Below are positions 37,143-47,029 of a DNA stretch of 64,000 bases, piece after piece (positions within the stretch are counted from its first letter, which is position 1; every line of letters starts with the position of its first letter). The notes under the pieces are model-generated. The model was not told the DNA's origin. It worked only from the letters and a program-made list of their open reading frames with translations, and ran no database searches. The position numbers were made by a program, and so were the translations under genes. Source of the stretch: Planctomycetota bacterium (GTDB lineage: Bacteria; Planctomycetota; Planctomycetia; Pirellulales; Pirellulaceae); NCBI GenBank assembly GCA_016872775.1, contig VGZA01000005.1, forward strand, positions 62,001-126,000. Reading direction: 5' to 3'.

Positions 37143-39386
37143 CTAGGGCGGCGGCTGTTCTAGGATGTCGAGTATATCGCTCAACAACTGTTGCGACTGC
37201 TGATCCAGCCGCGCGCTGCCGTTGTAGCGCCGGTATTGGTTCAGGATTGCGTCGCGCGTCAGCAGGATCGAACGCGTCTGGACCGCGGAGGCGAACGCCT
37301 TTACCGCTTCTCGCCGGTCGCTGACGGGCCAGTGGGCTTCACTGGCGAACTCGATCAATGCCTGCTGGGACCGGGGCGTGCCGAATTGTCCAAGGATTCC
37401 CGCCGCCAGCGACGACAACTCGCCGGTCTGCAAGGCGGTCTCGACCGCCGGCTGCAGGCGAGGCAGATCGTAGAATTCGTAACGCTTCCCTTCCTCGGTC
37501 AGGCGGGTGACCCATTCCAGGCATTGCCGCGCCTGTTCGACCCGGCGGTCCCTGCCTACGTTCTGGCGGGCAGCGATGGCGAATGAACGGTTGATAATCA
37601 GGTCCAGCGCTTCGATCTCGTAGGGCCGGACGAAGACGAACGTGAATTCATCAAGCTGCGCCTCGCGCCGCGACTTCTCGACGTCTTCCGCCCGCGAAAT
37701 GATGCAGACTGGCAGGTGCGCCGTACGAGGCTCGTGACGCACCATCTGCAGCATTTCAGCAACCCGGGGTTGCTCGATCCCTTCGCTCAACAGCAGCAAT
37801 TCGCAATCCGGGTTCTTCACGGCCAGCTGAAAACCGGCCCGTCCTGTGGACGCCGATTCGGCCTCGAATCCGCGTTGATTCAACATCCCGACCAGCGATT
37901 GAACATCGGTCGATCGCGGATGCACCACGACGGCGCGGCGCATGCCGACGGTGGAACTCAAATACGCGAGGCAGTCAGTCAGCATGCTCGACCCGGCAAA
38001 AGCCGACTGGGGATCGATGCGCAGGATCGCCATCGCCGCGGTGAATCGAACGCGTCGGTCGGGATGTTCCAGGCAGGTCGTCAGCGTCGCCGGACGACCG
38101 TCGAGTGTCTCCAGCAGTGATGGGTCGGCAATCGATCCCAGCAAATGGACGATCGCCATCACGCCAACGGATCGCTTGTTGCGCAGGCAGTCGACCAGGG
38201 CTTCGTTCAACATCGCCACGCCCGCCTGGGACGCGTACTGGACGATCGCGGGATCGCCTGACGAGGGTGGATTGTCCAGACCGGCGATCCACTGCGCCGC
38301 CTCGAGCCGCGTGGCCAGCGCCAGTCGTTGATATTCCCGATTGTCCGGCATGAGCAGCGCCAGTTCGCGAGCCAGGCGCGACGCTTCGACGACATTCAAA
38401 ATCCGGGCATCAAAATATGCTGGAACCGGTCGTCGCGTCGTCGCCTCCCAATCCCATAGTTCCCCCGTTCCGTCGACGCCGATGACGACAGGTGACTCGC
38501 CGCCCAGATGGGCCTGAATACGCCGGGCCAGAAATCGGCAGGCCTCGTCCCGTGACGGCATCGCTCCCACCGTCCGCGCCAGCGCATCGCGAGCCGCGGC
38601 CTGTGCTTCCGCGTCGGCCTCCGGCAGAACCGCCGGCGCCAGGAAATAACCGACGCAGCGCGTCGCGTTCATTTTTCCGAGGACTCGGATCACCTGGGCC
38701 TTTAGCTGCGGGTTGTCGGATTGCAATGCGCCGACCAGCGGCTCCACGGCCTCTTTCCCCATGCGCACCAGCAACTGGCGGATCGCCGGATGCTCACTGC
38801 TGCGCGAGGCGTCCGACAGGACGGAAACCAGGGGTGGAATCGCGGATCGCCCGGCGAGCAGGATCTCCGACCCGGCCGCGGCACGGACCTGCAACGAGGC
38901 ATCGGACAGCTTCGGTACCAGCGTCGACAACCGGTCGGCGTCACGCACTACCCGCGCTGACGCATCCAGCACCCGAACCCCGAAGTCGCGCCGCGCGGCG
39001 GTTAACGACTCCTGGGCCGCGACGCGCAGAAAGAAATCGGAGCCAATCCGAGATCGCAACGATGCCAGGGCCGCGTCGTCCAGATTCAATTCCAGCAGCC
39101 GATCCAGGTAGTTGGATGCCTCATCAAACCGCCCCAGATCGAACACCACGCGCACGGCCTGGATCAACTGCTCCGGAGTTTTCGGATTCGACCGACGAAC
39201 GCTGAGGATCGCCGCATCCGTTTCCTCGACGAAGTCCGCCGGCCGTGCCGCCCCCTTCGCCGCCCCGGAACCCGGCCGTTTGTCCGTGGACGGCGCATTG
39301 GTGTCAAACGGGTCACTCTGAGCTGACGCCAGACGCGCGGCAGCAGCCAGACACAAGAGAGATGCGATTGTGATTCGACGATTCAT
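37143..39386 (-). CDS. Exported HEAT-repeat protein with degenerate receiver domain
   Basis: 747 residues. Signal peptide [22 protein letters not shown] predicts export. Residues about 65-480 are helical with HEAT-like repeats (for example [20 protein letters not shown]). Residues about 483-603 align in pattern with response-regulator receivers, but the acid pocket is HP (VVVHPRS), the phosphoacceptor Asp is Ser (LLLLSEGI, residue 534) and the conserved Lys is Arg (VFVRPYE). A further helical repeat region closes the protein. A receiver fold outside the cytosol would be remarkable; check whether the signal is real. The gene sits 37 bases upstream of the sigma-54 activator on the same strand. 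Confidence 0.65.
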   Translation of the reverse strand: MNRRITIASLLCLAAAARLASAQSDPFDTNAPSTDKRPGSGAAKGAARPADFVEETDAAILSVRRSNPKTPEQLIQAVRVVFDLGRFDEASNYLDRLLELNLDDAALASLRSRIGSDFFLRVAAQESLTAARRDFGVRVLDASARVVRDADRLSTLVPKLSDASLQVRAAAGSEILLAGRSAIPPLVSVLSDASRSSEHPAIRQLLVRMGKEAVEPLVGALQSDNPQLKAQVIRVLGKMNATRCVGYFLAPAVLPEADAEAQAAARDALARTVGAMPSRDEACRFLARRIQAHLGGESPVVIGVDGTGELWDWEATTRRPVPAYFDARILNVVEASRLARELALLMPDNREYQRLALATRLEAAQWIAGLDNPPSSGDPAIVQYASQAGVAMLNEALVDCLRNKRSVGVMAIVHLLGSIADPSLLETLDGRPATLTTCLEHPDRRVRFTAAMAILRIDPQSAFAGSSMLTDCLAYLSSTVGMRRAVVVHPRSTDVQSLVGMLNQRGFEAESASTGRAGFQLAVKNPDCELLLLSEGIEQPRVAEMLQMVRHEPRTAHLPVCIISRAEDVEKSRREAQLDEFTFVFVRPYEIEALDLIINRSFAIAARQNVGRDRRVEQARQCLEWVTRLTEEGKRYEFYDLPRLQPAVETALQTGELSSLAAGILGQFGTPRSQQALIEFASEAHWPVSDRREAVKAFASAVQTRSILLTRDAILNQYRRYNGSARLDQQSQQLLSDILDILEQPPP

Positions 39387-39396
39387 GCGGGATCAC

Positions 39397-40830
39397 TCAT
39401 GAAATGGTGGCACGGGAAGTAGCGGCATCATCGATGGGCAGCGGGCCGATCTGCTGCTTCCATCGTTCGATCTGGCGGGCCACTTCCTGCGGAGCCGTCG
39501 AACCGTAGCTTACGAACGCCTGTAACGCATTCTGCACGCCTAACACGTGATAGACCGATGCGTCCAGGTCGGACTGCAATTGCTGAAATTCCGATAACGG
39601 CAGGTCGCAAAGTCGACAGCGACGCTCGATGGCGCGCCGCACCAGCGTTCCCACCAGATGGTGCGCGGTACGCTGCGGCGTGCCGCGGAGGATCAGGTAC
39701 TCCATCAGCGAGGTCGCGTCCAGGAACCCCTCGTCCAGTCGAGCCGCGATCGACTCGCGATTCAATTCGGCGCCGTCCACGACGGCGGTCGCCATCTCCA
39801 GGCAGGCTTCCACCGTGTCGACCGCGTCGAACAGCGGCGGCTTGTCCTCCTGCAAATCCCGGTTGTAGGCCAGCGGCAGACCCTTCACCAGCACCAGTAA
39901 GGTCTGCAGGCTGCCGATGACGCGGGCCGTCTTGCCGCGGGTCAGTTCCAGGACGTCCGGATTGATCTTCTGCGGCATGATCGACGATCCGGTGCAGTAA
40001 GGCTGTGGCAGTCGGAGAAAATCAAACTCGACCGTCGACCAGAGAATCCACTCCTCGGCCCAGGTACTCAGATGCTCGGCAATCATCACCAGGCAGAAGG
40101 CGGTTTCCAGCACGAAATCACGATCGCTCGTGGCGTCGATGCTGTTGGCAGCGATCGTGTCGAAACCGAGCCGGCTAGCGACATCGGCACGATCGATCGG
40201 CAACGAAGTGCCAGCGATTGCGGCCGATCCCAGAGGCATCACGTTTACGCGTGCGCGGCAGTCGCGCAGGCGCTGTCGATCCCGTTCCAGCTTCTCGATG
40301 TAGGCCAGCCAGTAATGGGCCGCAAGAACCGGTTGCGCACGCTGCAAGTGGGTGTAGCCGGGCAGCACCACTCCGGCGTCGCGTTCGCACCGCGCCAGAA
40401 AGGCCCTCTGAAGCTCGCGGCATTTGCCGTCGATCCGGTCGATCGCGTCGCGCACCCAGAGCCGAAATACGGTGGCAACCTGATCGTTGCGGCTGCGCGC
40501 GGTGTGCAACTTGCGGCCGGTGTCTTCCAGGCGGCCGATCAATGCACGTTCGATGTGCATGTGGATATCTTCGTCCGCAGTGCTGTATTCAAACCGCCCC
40601 TGCTCGATCCGCGTCTGTACTTTGCGCAGCGTCTGCTCCACTTGTTCGCATTCGATGGCGTCCAGGATTCCAATGCGAGCCAGCATGCGTGCGTGGGCGA
40701 TATTCTGTTCGATATCGTGCGCGTACAGCCGCTTGTCGAAACTGATGCTCTCCGTGAACTGCTCGACTCGGGGGTCTGTGCCCTGTTCGAATACCCCGCT
40801 GCGCGATGGTGTGGTCAATGTCTGCCTCAA
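39397..40830 (-). CDS. argH: Argininosuccinate lyase
   Basis: 477 residues starting at TTG 40830; no ATG is available before the conserved block GTDPRVEQFTESISFDKRLY. Last step of arginine synthesis: cleavage of argininosuccinate to arginine and fumarate. The superfamily signature is GSSIMPQKINPD, with the catalytic Ser in the mobile loop; HMHIERAL and TARSRNDQV also match. It is 10 bases upstream of the HEAT/receiver gene on the same strand. No other arg gene is adjacent. Confidence 0.94.
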   Translation of the reverse strand: MRQTLTTPSRSGVFEQGTDPRVEQFTESISFDKRLYAHDIEQNIAHARMLARIGILDAIECEQVEQTLRKVQTRIEQGRFEYSTADEDIHMHIERALIGRLEDTGRKLHTARSRNDQVATVFRLWVRDAIDRIDGKCRELQRAFLARCERDAGVVLPGYTHLQRAQPVLAAHYWLAYIEKLERDRQRLRDCRARVNVMPLGSAAIAGTSLPIDRADVASRLGFDTIAANSIDATSDRDFVLETAFCLVMIAEHLSTWAEEWILWSTVEFDFLRLPQPYCTGSSIMPQKINPDVLELTRGKTARVIGSLQTLLVLVKGLPLAYNRDLQEDKPPLFDAVDTVEACLEMATAVVDGAELNRESIAARLDEGFLDATSLMEYLILRGTPQRTAHHLVGTLVRRAIERRCRLCDLPLSEFQQLQSDLDASVYHVLGVQNALQAFVSYGSTAPQEVARQIERWKQQIGPLPIDDAATSRATIS

Positions 40831-40957
40831 AGGGAATCGCCAGGCCGACTACCCGAAAAAAAACGACAACCTCTTCATACTAAATGGCTTAGGAAAGGGT
40901 GTCAACGAGCCGGCCGGAAGCCTTTGCGTAAGGATTAGGCAGCTTATGTCGATAAGT

Positions 40958-41659
40958 CTAGCGCGGTTTGCGGCGTTTACGTTCAGGCTTCGCACGGGAG
41001 GGCAACGAACCCTCCCGATCCAGCAGACGCACCTTCATGCGCGTTCCCTCGGGGGCCGAGAAACCGCCAAGTTCGCCCTGGCTACCCACGACGCGGTGGC
41101 ACGGAACAATCAACGGAAAGCGGTTGCGTGCCATGATCGTTCCCACGGCGCGCGCCGCCCCGGGCCGCCCCGCCCGGCGCGCAAGGTCGCCATAGGACAC
41201 AACGTCGCCCCAGCCAACCCGACGACAACATGCCACGACCCGTTTCTGAAACGGCGTCATGCCGTCCAGCGACAAGCGAATATCCCGAAAATTGTCGACA
41301 GTCCCTGCCGCAAAATCCAACAACCGCCGCACCAACGATTCCTGCTCTTCCGTCGGTTCATACGGTTGCAGCGGCTCGAACGGTCCGCCAAGTGGCCGAT
41401 CCAATCCTGGCTCAACATCCCTGGCTTGCGTTGCCGGGACCTGAGGAGCCGTAACGGTAGCCTTCGGTCCATCCGGTCCCAGGGAAGACAGCGCCGTCTG
41501 CCTCGCCTGCCTCGCCGACCGGTGTCCAAAAGTGAAATGGCTCAACAGATCCGCCTCCCAGCGACAACACATCCAGCCAAGTTCCGAGGGGAAAAGGGCC
41601 TGCGTTCGACCGTGATCCCTGGGCGACTGACGCCAGTCAATCGGAGCGGTTTGAGGCAT
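40958..41659 (-). CDS. ogt: Methylated-DNA-protein cysteine methyltransferase
   Basis: 233 residues from the ATG at 41659, which has AGGAGG eight bases upstream; the frame continues left without such a site. The acceptor cysteine is in IVPCHRVVG, preceded by the DNA-binding helix-turn-helix region (VSYGDLARRAGRPGAARAVGTIM) and followed by LGGFSAPEG. The protein removes alkyl groups from O6-alkylguanine by suicide transfer. About 65 residues at the N-terminus extend the usual Ogt form and resemble its poorly conserved N-domain. The C-terminus is basic. Confidence 0.9.
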   Translation of the reverse strand: MPQTAPIDWRQSPRDHGRTQALFPSELGWMCCRWEADLLSHFTFGHRSARQARQTALSSLGPDGPKATVTAPQVPATQARDVEPGLDRPLGGPFEPLQPYEPTEEQESLVRRLLDFAAGTVDNFRDIRLSLDGMTPFQKRVVACCRRVGWGDVVSYGDLARRAGRPGAARAVGTIMARNRFPLIVPCHRVVGSQGELGGFSAPEGTRMKVRLLDREGSLPSRAKPERKRRKPR

Positions 41660-41804
41660 CGTTTGTCCCTCCTGAATCGGACATCGAAATTCGACGATTT
41701 GGGTCCGCCGACGGTGCATCTCCTTGCGACCCTTGCCAGTCGCCTTATACTGAAGTTGGTAATTCTAGCCAGTTCAATCGCGACACAACACCCAGGAGTT
41801 TTCC

Positions 41805-42548
41805 ATGGGGAGGTTTGAATCTTTCGCTGACGACTATTACGTCAACATGAACCTCAATACCGAGATGGACCTCCCCCAAGGTCGCGAGTCAATTCTGCAT
41901 TATTTTGAGCAGTTGCAGAAACTCTATCCGACCATGCGGAATTTCTTCACGCGGGAACGGGGAGAGTTTGTTCTCGAGGAGGACAAAGACCGCGGCAGTT
42001 ATCGTTGGGCGACGGTCGAGACGCGGCGGGTTTGCTCGGGATATGTGAATCCAACTTCTCCTGAGGAAGCGCTGAAGCAACATGCCCGCGTGCTCGAGCT
42101 GGTGCCGTACCACTTGTCCCTGTCGCCGCTGGACTGCGAATCGTTGAACGTGGTGTACGGATTCGATTTCAGTTACCGGGGCAATCAGAATCAGGTGCTG
42201 GTCAACGCGCTCGGGCTGACGCCCGCTTTCGAGCGGATGGCCAATCTGCCTGGTTCGACGGTGCTGTCACATGAACCGTCCATCCAGTTGGCGCTCGACA
42301 GCGATTGCCGGACGCAATGCCGGCTGAGCATCGAAACGCGAACCAATGCCTACCATGTCCGCACGGGCGAATACCCCGAGGATCAAATCAGCGTCTATTT
42401 CACCGTGCGGCGGTATGGCAGTCTCGATTCCAACGAATCGTATGTGGCAGCGATGGCGCGGCTTGCCGAGCTATGCCGCGAATTGGTGGAGGGATACGTC
42501 GTCGACAACGTTTTGCGGCCTCTCGCGCAGACGATCGCCATTCAATAG
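41805..42548 (+). CDS. Conserved-looking soluble protein of unknown function
   Basis: 247 residues with an AGGAG six bases before the ATG. No signal or membrane helix. It reads as a well-folded alpha/beta protein (LPQGRESILHYFEQLQKLYP, YGFDFSYRGNQNQVLVNALG, YHVRTGEYPEDQISVYFTVR) with codon use like its neighbours. No catalytic motif recognised. It has its own intergenic space on both sides and points towards the remnant region at 42.6-43.2 kb. Confidence 0.75.
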   Translation: MGRFESFADDYYVNMNLNTEMDLPQGRESILHYFEQLQKLYPTMRNFFTRERGEFVLEEDKDRGSYRWATVETRRVCSGYVNPTSPEEALKQHARVLELVPYHLSLSPLDCESLNVVYGFDFSYRGNQNQVLVNALGLTPAFERMANLPGSTVLSHEPSIQLALDSDCRTQCRLSIETRTNAYHVRTGEYPEDQISVYFTVRRYGSLDSNESYVAAMARLAELCRELVEGYVVDNVLRPLAQTIAIQ

Positions 42549-42571
42549 ATCCCCGCTTCAGGTCCGTCCGC

Positions 42572-42790
42572 TCATTCGTCGTTTTTTCCGTCCCCCAGTT
42601 TCCTTCGCGTCCGATCTAACGCGTCGAGGAACCACGAGGCCTGATAGTCCCGCTGGGCCTGAAGCAGGTCGGGAACCGCCTCGGTCACCTGCTGCCCTTG
42701 GCCGGCCGACAACCGCAGCCTCAGCCGATCGTTCTCCACCGATGCGAACAGGCCCCATCGATGCCCCGCAAGGCGAACAATGGTCGGGCC
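42572..42790 (-). pseudogene. C-terminal remnant of an unknown minus-strand gene
   Basis: In the frame ending with TGA at 42572-42574 the minus strand encodes IVRLAGHRWGLFASVENDR and then about 50 more well-composed residues ending GDGKNDE, with strongly GC-rich third positions. A stop codon interrupts the same frame near 42800, and no start codon lies in between. It looks like the 3' end of a gene whose front was removed. The parent family is unknown. Confidence 0.45.
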
Positions 42791-43010
42791 TGTGGGTCAG
42801 TCTGCCCGATGTCGATGCGGGGCGCCTTTTTGTCGACGAGCCGTTCGAATCGTTCGCCAACCTTGTCCGCACCCATCGCTCCGCAAACCTGGCCCTGGAG
42901 AAGGTTTGCGCTCGCAACACCGACCAGGGCTTGAAGATGACATCCCTCTGGTTTCCCGCCGCGATCCGCGGCATCAAATCGGCCGCCGACTGGTGCGCCC
43001 GCCAGCGGCG
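42742..43010 (+). other. Coding-like plus-strand fragment abutting the remnant
   Basis: The plus-strand frame from an ATG at 42742 shows clear GC-rich third positions and a protein-like composition (WSGLWVSLPDVDAGRLFVDE, LEKVCARNTDQGLKMTSLWF) up to about 43010. It then turns into Arg-rich, non-protein-like sequence to a stop at 43170. It has no ribosome binding site and no recognised family. It overlaps the start of the neighbouring minus-strand remnant, so it is more likely a fragment than a working gene. Confidence 0.35.
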
Positions 43011-43153
43011 AACGACGGGTCGTAATGCGGGGAGGCAGTTTCGAGTCGACGCCGCGCGAACTGCGTTCCGCAGACCGCACCGCCAGCGTTCCCGCCAATC
43101 CGCGTTATCCCTTCGGCTTCCGCGTTCTATTCCAGGACGGTCCGTTGCGATGA
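42962..43153 (+). pseudogene. C-terminal remnant of a formylglycine-generating-enzyme domain
   Basis: In the frame ending with TGA at 43151-43153 the translation contains PTGAPASGERRVVMRGGSFE, then STPRELRSADR and PFGFRVLF. This is the conserved end of the FGE-sulfatase (SUMF1) domain, which normally reads close to GxxRVLRGGSW...LRSAYR...GFR. Upstream of about 42960 the frame is broken by stops and the rest of the domain is not found. FGE proteins activate sulfatases, which are abundant in planctomycetes. Confidence 0.65.
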
Positions 43154-43160
43154 GTGGGCG

Positions 43161-43790
43161 TCAGCTGTAGATGTCGACCAGAAACAACACCGCTTCGCCC
43201 TTGCCCATGTTCACGATCGCATGCGGCACATCGGCCCGGTACGTGGCGGAATCGCCTGGATTCAGCAGTTCGCTGTCGGTATCCGATTCCACCCGCACCT
43301 GCCCTTTCTGCACCGTGAGGAATTCGCGAGTGCCCTGGAAATGGGCCGCGCTGCGAAGTTCACCGCCCGGCTGCAACGCTAACTCGTAAAACTCAACATC
43401 CTTCTCGAGGTTCAGCGGACTCAAAGTGCGGATCCGGCAGAGCTTGTCCGAGCGGTAGTGATAGGTGCGGTCGTCCGCGCGAATCACCGTGATCGGCGCG
43501 CTGGCCCCAGGCATTTCCAGTAGTTCACCGACCGCCATGCCAAACGCCTGCGCGATGCGGACGGTGACAGCCAGCGTTGGGTTGGTCTGATCGCGCTCGA
43601 TCTGGCTCAACATCGAACGGCTGACGCCGCTCGCACCGGCCAGCACTTCCAGCGACCATCCCCGCTCCGTCCGCAGTTGCCGCACCCGCTGCCCCAGGTG
43701 CCGCGACAGCGCGTCCGGGGTCGGCGCGGTCGTTGGCGCGGGACGTTCGGTGACAGGGGGGCCGGTGCGGGATTTCCTGGAAGCGGCCAT
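43161..43790 (-). CDS. XRE-family regulator with C-terminal cupin domain
   Basis: 209 residues. The helix-turn-helix (about 30-90) reads [20 protein letters not shown], then [20 protein letters not shown], the PuuR/SutR type. A cupin sensor domain (about 125-205) has [30 protein letters not shown] and [14 protein letters not shown]. Such proteins sense small metabolites in the cupin barrel. It diverges from tdh across 86 bases that hold two inverted repeats, so tdh is a likely target, perhaps with autoregulation. Confidence 0.9.
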   Translation of the reverse strand: MAASRKSRTGPPVTERPAPTTAPTPDALSRHLGQRVRQLRTERGWSLEVLAGASGVSRSMLSQIERDQTNPTLAVTVRIAQAFGMAVGELLEMPGASAPITVIRADDRTYHYRSDKLCRIRTLSPLNLEKDVEFYELALQPGGELRSAAHFQGTREFLTVQKGQVRVESDTDSELLNPGDSATYRADVPHAIVNMGKGEAVLFLVDIYS

Positions 43791-43813
43791 GTTCAGTATT
43801 TTGGAATTGGATC

Positions 43814-43854
43814 TTGTTTATCGAACAACGATCATCTACTGTGTTAAACGCACA
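43814..43854. promoter_or_regulatory. Two short inverted repeats between the XRE-cupin gene and tdh
   Basis: TTGTT-TATCG-AACAA (43814-43828) and TGTG-TTAAACG-CACA (43840-43854) lie in the AT-rich divergent promoter region; a TAATAT follows at 43857. Either could be the operator of the XRE-cupin regulator. Assignment is by position and symmetry only. Confidence 0.35.
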
Positions 43855-43876
43855 TCTAATATATCGGAGACGAAAC

Positions 43877-44911
43877 ATGAAAACCATGCCGGCGCTGGTC
43901 AAGCGCCAATCGGTTCCCGGCCTTTGGCTCGAGGAGGTCCCAGTGCCGACGATCGGCATCAATGACGTGCTGATTCGAGTCGACCGGACCGGAATTTGTG
44001 GTACCGATCTGCATATCTACAATTGGGATGCCTGGGCCCAGCGCACGATTCCGGTGCCGTTGGTGGTGGGTCACGAGTTCGTGGGGGAGATTGTCGAGGT
44101 CGGTTCGAACGTGACCGATTTCTTTCCGGGCGACGTGGTGAGCGGCGAGGGGCACGTGGTCTGTGGCCGTTGCCGGAACTGCCTGGCTGGCCGGAGGCAT
44201 CTCTGCAAGGACACCAAAGGCGTCGGCGTCAATCGCCCCGGGGCGTTCGCCGAATTTATCGCGTTGCCGATGACCAATGTCTGGCATCATCGCCACGATA
44301 TCGACCGCGATGTGGCATCGATTTTTGATCCGTTCGGCAACGCGGTGCACACCACGCTTTCGTTTCCGGTACTGGGTGAAGATGTGCTGATCACCGGCGC
44401 GGGGCCGATCGGCATCATGGCCACGGCGATCGCGCGGCATGCCGGGGCTCGCTTCATCGTGGTCACCGATGTGAACGACTATCGGCTCGATCTTGCCCGG
44501 AAGATGGGAGCAACGCAGGTGCTGAATGTCCGCCAGGGCAACCTGGGCGACGTGCAGAAATCGCTGGGGATGAAAGAAGGATTCGACGTCGGCCTGGAGA
44601 TGTCCGGCAATCCGTCCGCATTCCGTTCGATGCTCGATTCGATGGCCCACGGTGGGAAAATCGCGATGTTGGGAATTCCCTCCGAGCCGATTTCGATTGA
44701 CTGGAACACGGTGGTGTTCAACATGCTCACGATCAAGGGGATCTACGGACGGGAGATGTACGAGACCTGGTACAAAATGACGGTCATGCTGGAGAGCGGG
44801 CTGAATATCTCGCCGGTGATCACGCATCGCTTTGACTTCCAGGAATTCGAGCGTGGATTTGAGATCATGCGGACCGGGATGTCGGGCAAGGTGATCTTGA
44901 ATTGGCGTTAG
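43877..44911 (+). CDS. tdh: L-threonine 3-dehydrogenase
   Basis: 344 residues from the ATG at 43877 with GGAGA six bases upstream. It is a zinc-dependent medium-chain dehydrogenase that oxidises L-threonine to 2-amino-3-ketobutyrate. Very close to the enteric enzyme: [15 protein letters not shown] with catalytic-zinc Cys, GHEFVGE, the structural-zinc cysteines in [15 protein letters not shown], and [25 protein letters not shown] and [13 protein letters not shown] (NAD site). No kbl (the next enzyme) is adjacent. Divergent from the XRE-cupin regulator. Confidence 0.92.
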   Translation: MKTMPALVKRQSVPGLWLEEVPVPTIGINDVLIRVDRTGICGTDLHIYNWDAWAQRTIPVPLVVGHEFVGEIVEVGSNVTDFFPGDVVSGEGHVVCGRCRNCLAGRRHLCKDTKGVGVNRPGAFAEFIALPMTNVWHHRHDIDRDVASIFDPFGNAVHTTLSFPVLGEDVLITGAGPIGIMATAIARHAGARFIVVTDVNDYRLDLARKMGATQVLNVRQGNLGDVQKSLGMKEGFDVGLEMSGNPSAFRSMLDSMAHGGKIAMLGIPSEPISIDWNTVVFNMLTIKGIYGREMYETWYKMTVMLESGLNISPVITHRFDFQEFERGFEIMRTGMSGKVILNWR

Positions 44912-44939
44912 CGCGACACCGCACGAACCAAGGTTCATG

Positions 44940-46118
44940 CTACGCGTATCGGACGGTGTGGCGGCGGACAAACGATTCGTCGACGTTCACGCCCAGGCCG
45001 ATCCCATCGGGAACGGAAACGGTGCCGTCTTCGTTCAATTGCAGCACCCCGCCGCAAACGCCGCGCGTCAGACGGCTCTGGGCGACATTGAATTCCACAA
45101 ACAGCGGTTCGGCCAACGTGCAGGCGAACTGCAGGCTGTAGGCGGTCAGCAGGTCGGTCAACCATGCGTGGGGAACCACGCGCAGCGACTGCTGCTGGGC
45201 GAGTACGGCGATCCGCCGAGCCTCGCTCATGCCACCGCAGCGGGTCAGGTCGGGCTGGACCACGTCGACGCAACCCATCTCGATGAACCGTCGGAATTCC
45301 CAGAAAGTTCCCAATTGCTCTCCGGCCGCGATCGGCACCGGACTTGATTCCCGCACCCGCTGATACTCTTCAAATTTTTCCGGGTGAATGAAGTCCTCGA
45401 TCCAGCGGACATCGAAATCGCTCAGCCATTGGCAAAGGGCTATATTCTCGTCGATCGTTCGGGGCCGCCATGGACCTTGCCAGCCGGCGCCGTACCAACC
45501 GGGATCCACCATCAGCTGGCGCTTGGGGCCGAGTGTTTCCCGGGCCGCGGCGACCAGTTCCCGGTCCCGTACGGGATCCTCGCCGAAAACTCCCCAGCCG
45601 AATTTCACCGCCTGAAATCCCCGTTCGATATAGGACTTGACGGCTTGTTCCATCCCTTCCGGTGTCGGTCGAAAAAGGGTGGACGCGTACGCGGTCAACC
45701 GATCGACGCGCCGCGTTCCCAACAACTGGTGCAGCGGCACGCCGGCTGCCTGCGCGCGAATCGACCATAAACAGTTGTCGACCGCGGATAGACAGTGCAG
45801 GGCCACGCCGCGTCGACCGTAGTAGCTGGAGCCCAAGAACATCGTTTCCCAGAGTTGCTCGACGTCGAGCGGATTCTGGCCGATCAGAAGTTCCTGGAAA
45901 CTGCGAAACCCCAGCACACCTAGTCCGGGTCCGTGCACGCAGGCATGCGCCGCCGACGGCAGAGTCTCGATGTCCGACCAGCCGACCAGACCCTCGTCGG
46001 TCGCGACCCGCAACAGAACTTGTTGATCCCCGTTGTCGGTCGCCTCACCGGTGTCCGCGGTCGCGGAGTAGGTCTGATCTCCGCGCAGCAACAGCGCCTC
46101 GACCGCCGTGATTTTCAT
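44940..46118 (-). CDS. Enolase-superfamily enzyme (mandelate racemase/muconate lactonizing type)
   Basis: 392 residues. A capping domain (1-125) precedes a (beta/alpha)7 barrel. The metal ligands are likely Asp of LMVDPGW, Glu of RWIEDFI and Glu of AAGEQLG; the acid/base candidates are Lys in AVKFGWG and His in VVPHAWLTD. This places it with sugar-acid dehydratases or racemases of the mandelate racemase type; the substrate cannot be read. The start overlaps the stop of the upstream esterase by 4 bases, so the two are translationally coupled. It converges with tdh. Confidence 0.87.
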   Translation of the reverse strand: MKITAVEALLLRGDQTYSATADTGEATDNGDQQVLLRVATDEGLVGWSDIETLPSAAHACVHGPGLGVLGFRSFQELLIGQNPLDVEQLWETMFLGSSYYGRRGVALHCLSAVDNCLWSIRAQAAGVPLHQLLGTRRVDRLTAYASTLFRPTPEGMEQAVKSYIERGFQAVKFGWGVFGEDPVRDRELVAAARETLGPKRQLMVDPGWYGAGWQGPWRPRTIDENIALCQWLSDFDVRWIEDFIHPEKFEEYQRVRESSPVPIAAGEQLGTFWEFRRFIEMGCVDVVQPDLTRCGGMSEARRIAVLAQQQSLRVVPHAWLTDLLTAYSLQFACTLAEPLFVEFNVAQSRLTRGVCGGVLQLNEDGTVSVPDGIGLGVNVDESFVRRHTVRYA

Positions 46119-46903
46119 CGGTCACTACGCGATCGCTTCTGGGCAAACATCCACTCGTGCATCGCGGGGTCTTTGTACGTCGCGGTCCAGGAATCGTGGC
46201 CGACATTCGCGTATTCGGTGTACTTCGGCATTCCTCCGGCTTCGCGCAAGGCTGCGATCATCTGCCGGGAGCGTTCGGTCGGCACCGCCTGATCCTTGTC
46301 GCCGTGAAAGGCCCAGATCGGAATATGGATGATTCGGCTGGCGAGTTTCGTGTCGCCTCCGCCACAGATCGGCACCGCTGCCGCGAATCGGTTGGGATAC
46401 CGCTGCAATGCGTCCCAGGTTCCGTACCCGCCCATCGAAAGCCCGGTGATATACCACCGATCCGGATCGATCGAAAACTCCTTCTCCAACGCGGCGACGG
46501 CATCCATGGTGAGACGGAGCGCGTCGGACGGCTGTTGGGGCATGTCATGTTTCAGCGAACCAAACGGGACGTCGACCCACTGCTTTCCTTTCGGGCATTG
46601 GGGTGCCAGGACGAAACAGGGGTATTTCCCCATCAACGCGTCACTGGCGTAGTCGCTCATGCCGTGGATCAGTTGCGCCTTGTTATCATCGCCGCGCTCC
46701 CCGGCACCGTGCAGGAAAACCACCACCGGGTATTTCACGCTAGGGGAGTAGTCCTTCGGCTTCAGCAAACGGTAAAGCAGCTTGGCTCCGGACGGATCTT
46801 CAAAGACACGAGCCTCAAATCTGTCGCGATCGTCCGCGGACGAATCCGGTACGAACATGAACGGAGCTCCCAAGAAAACCGCCGGAAATACGACGCGCCA
46901 CAT
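46115..46903 (-). CDS. Exported alpha/beta-hydrolase (esterase/peptidase class)
   Basis: 262 residues with a signal peptide (about 1-23, ending near SSADD). The nucleophile elbow is GLSMGGYGTWD, the oxyanion region VVFLHGAGERGDDN, and the catalytic His is probably in NVGHDSWTATY. This group, often annotated as phospholipase/carboxylesterase or prolyl-oligopeptidase-like, is frequent in planctomycete polysaccharide breakdown. Coupling by a 4-base overlap to the enolase-superfamily gene suggests that both act on one carbohydrate-derived ester or acid. Confidence 0.85.
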   Translation of the reverse strand: MWRVVFPAVFLGAPFMFVPDSSADDRDRFEARVFEDPSGAKLLYRLLKPKDYSPSVKYPVVVFLHGAGERGDDNKAQLIHGMSDYASDALMGKYPCFVLAPQCPKGKQWVDVPFGSLKHDMPQQPSDALRLTMDAVAALEKEFSIDPDRWYITGLSMGGYGTWDALQRYPNRFAAAVPICGGGDTKLASRIIHIPIWAFHGDKDQAVPTERSRQMIAALREAGGMPKYTEYANVGHDSWTATYKDPAMHEWMFAQKRSRSDR

Positions 46904-47029
46904 GGTACTTTCCTTCTGAAATGGTTCGTCGCATCGTAACCGCTGGCAATAACGGAGGCAATCGCCAAAGTCGCGGGGCGAGTTTGCCGATCATGACTGT
47001 AAGGCAATATGCGCGCCAGGAGCCCTGCC

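Noticed and set aside
40072-40938. Plus-strand frame of 288 codons opposite argH
   Set aside because: Antisense of argH with all its motifs.
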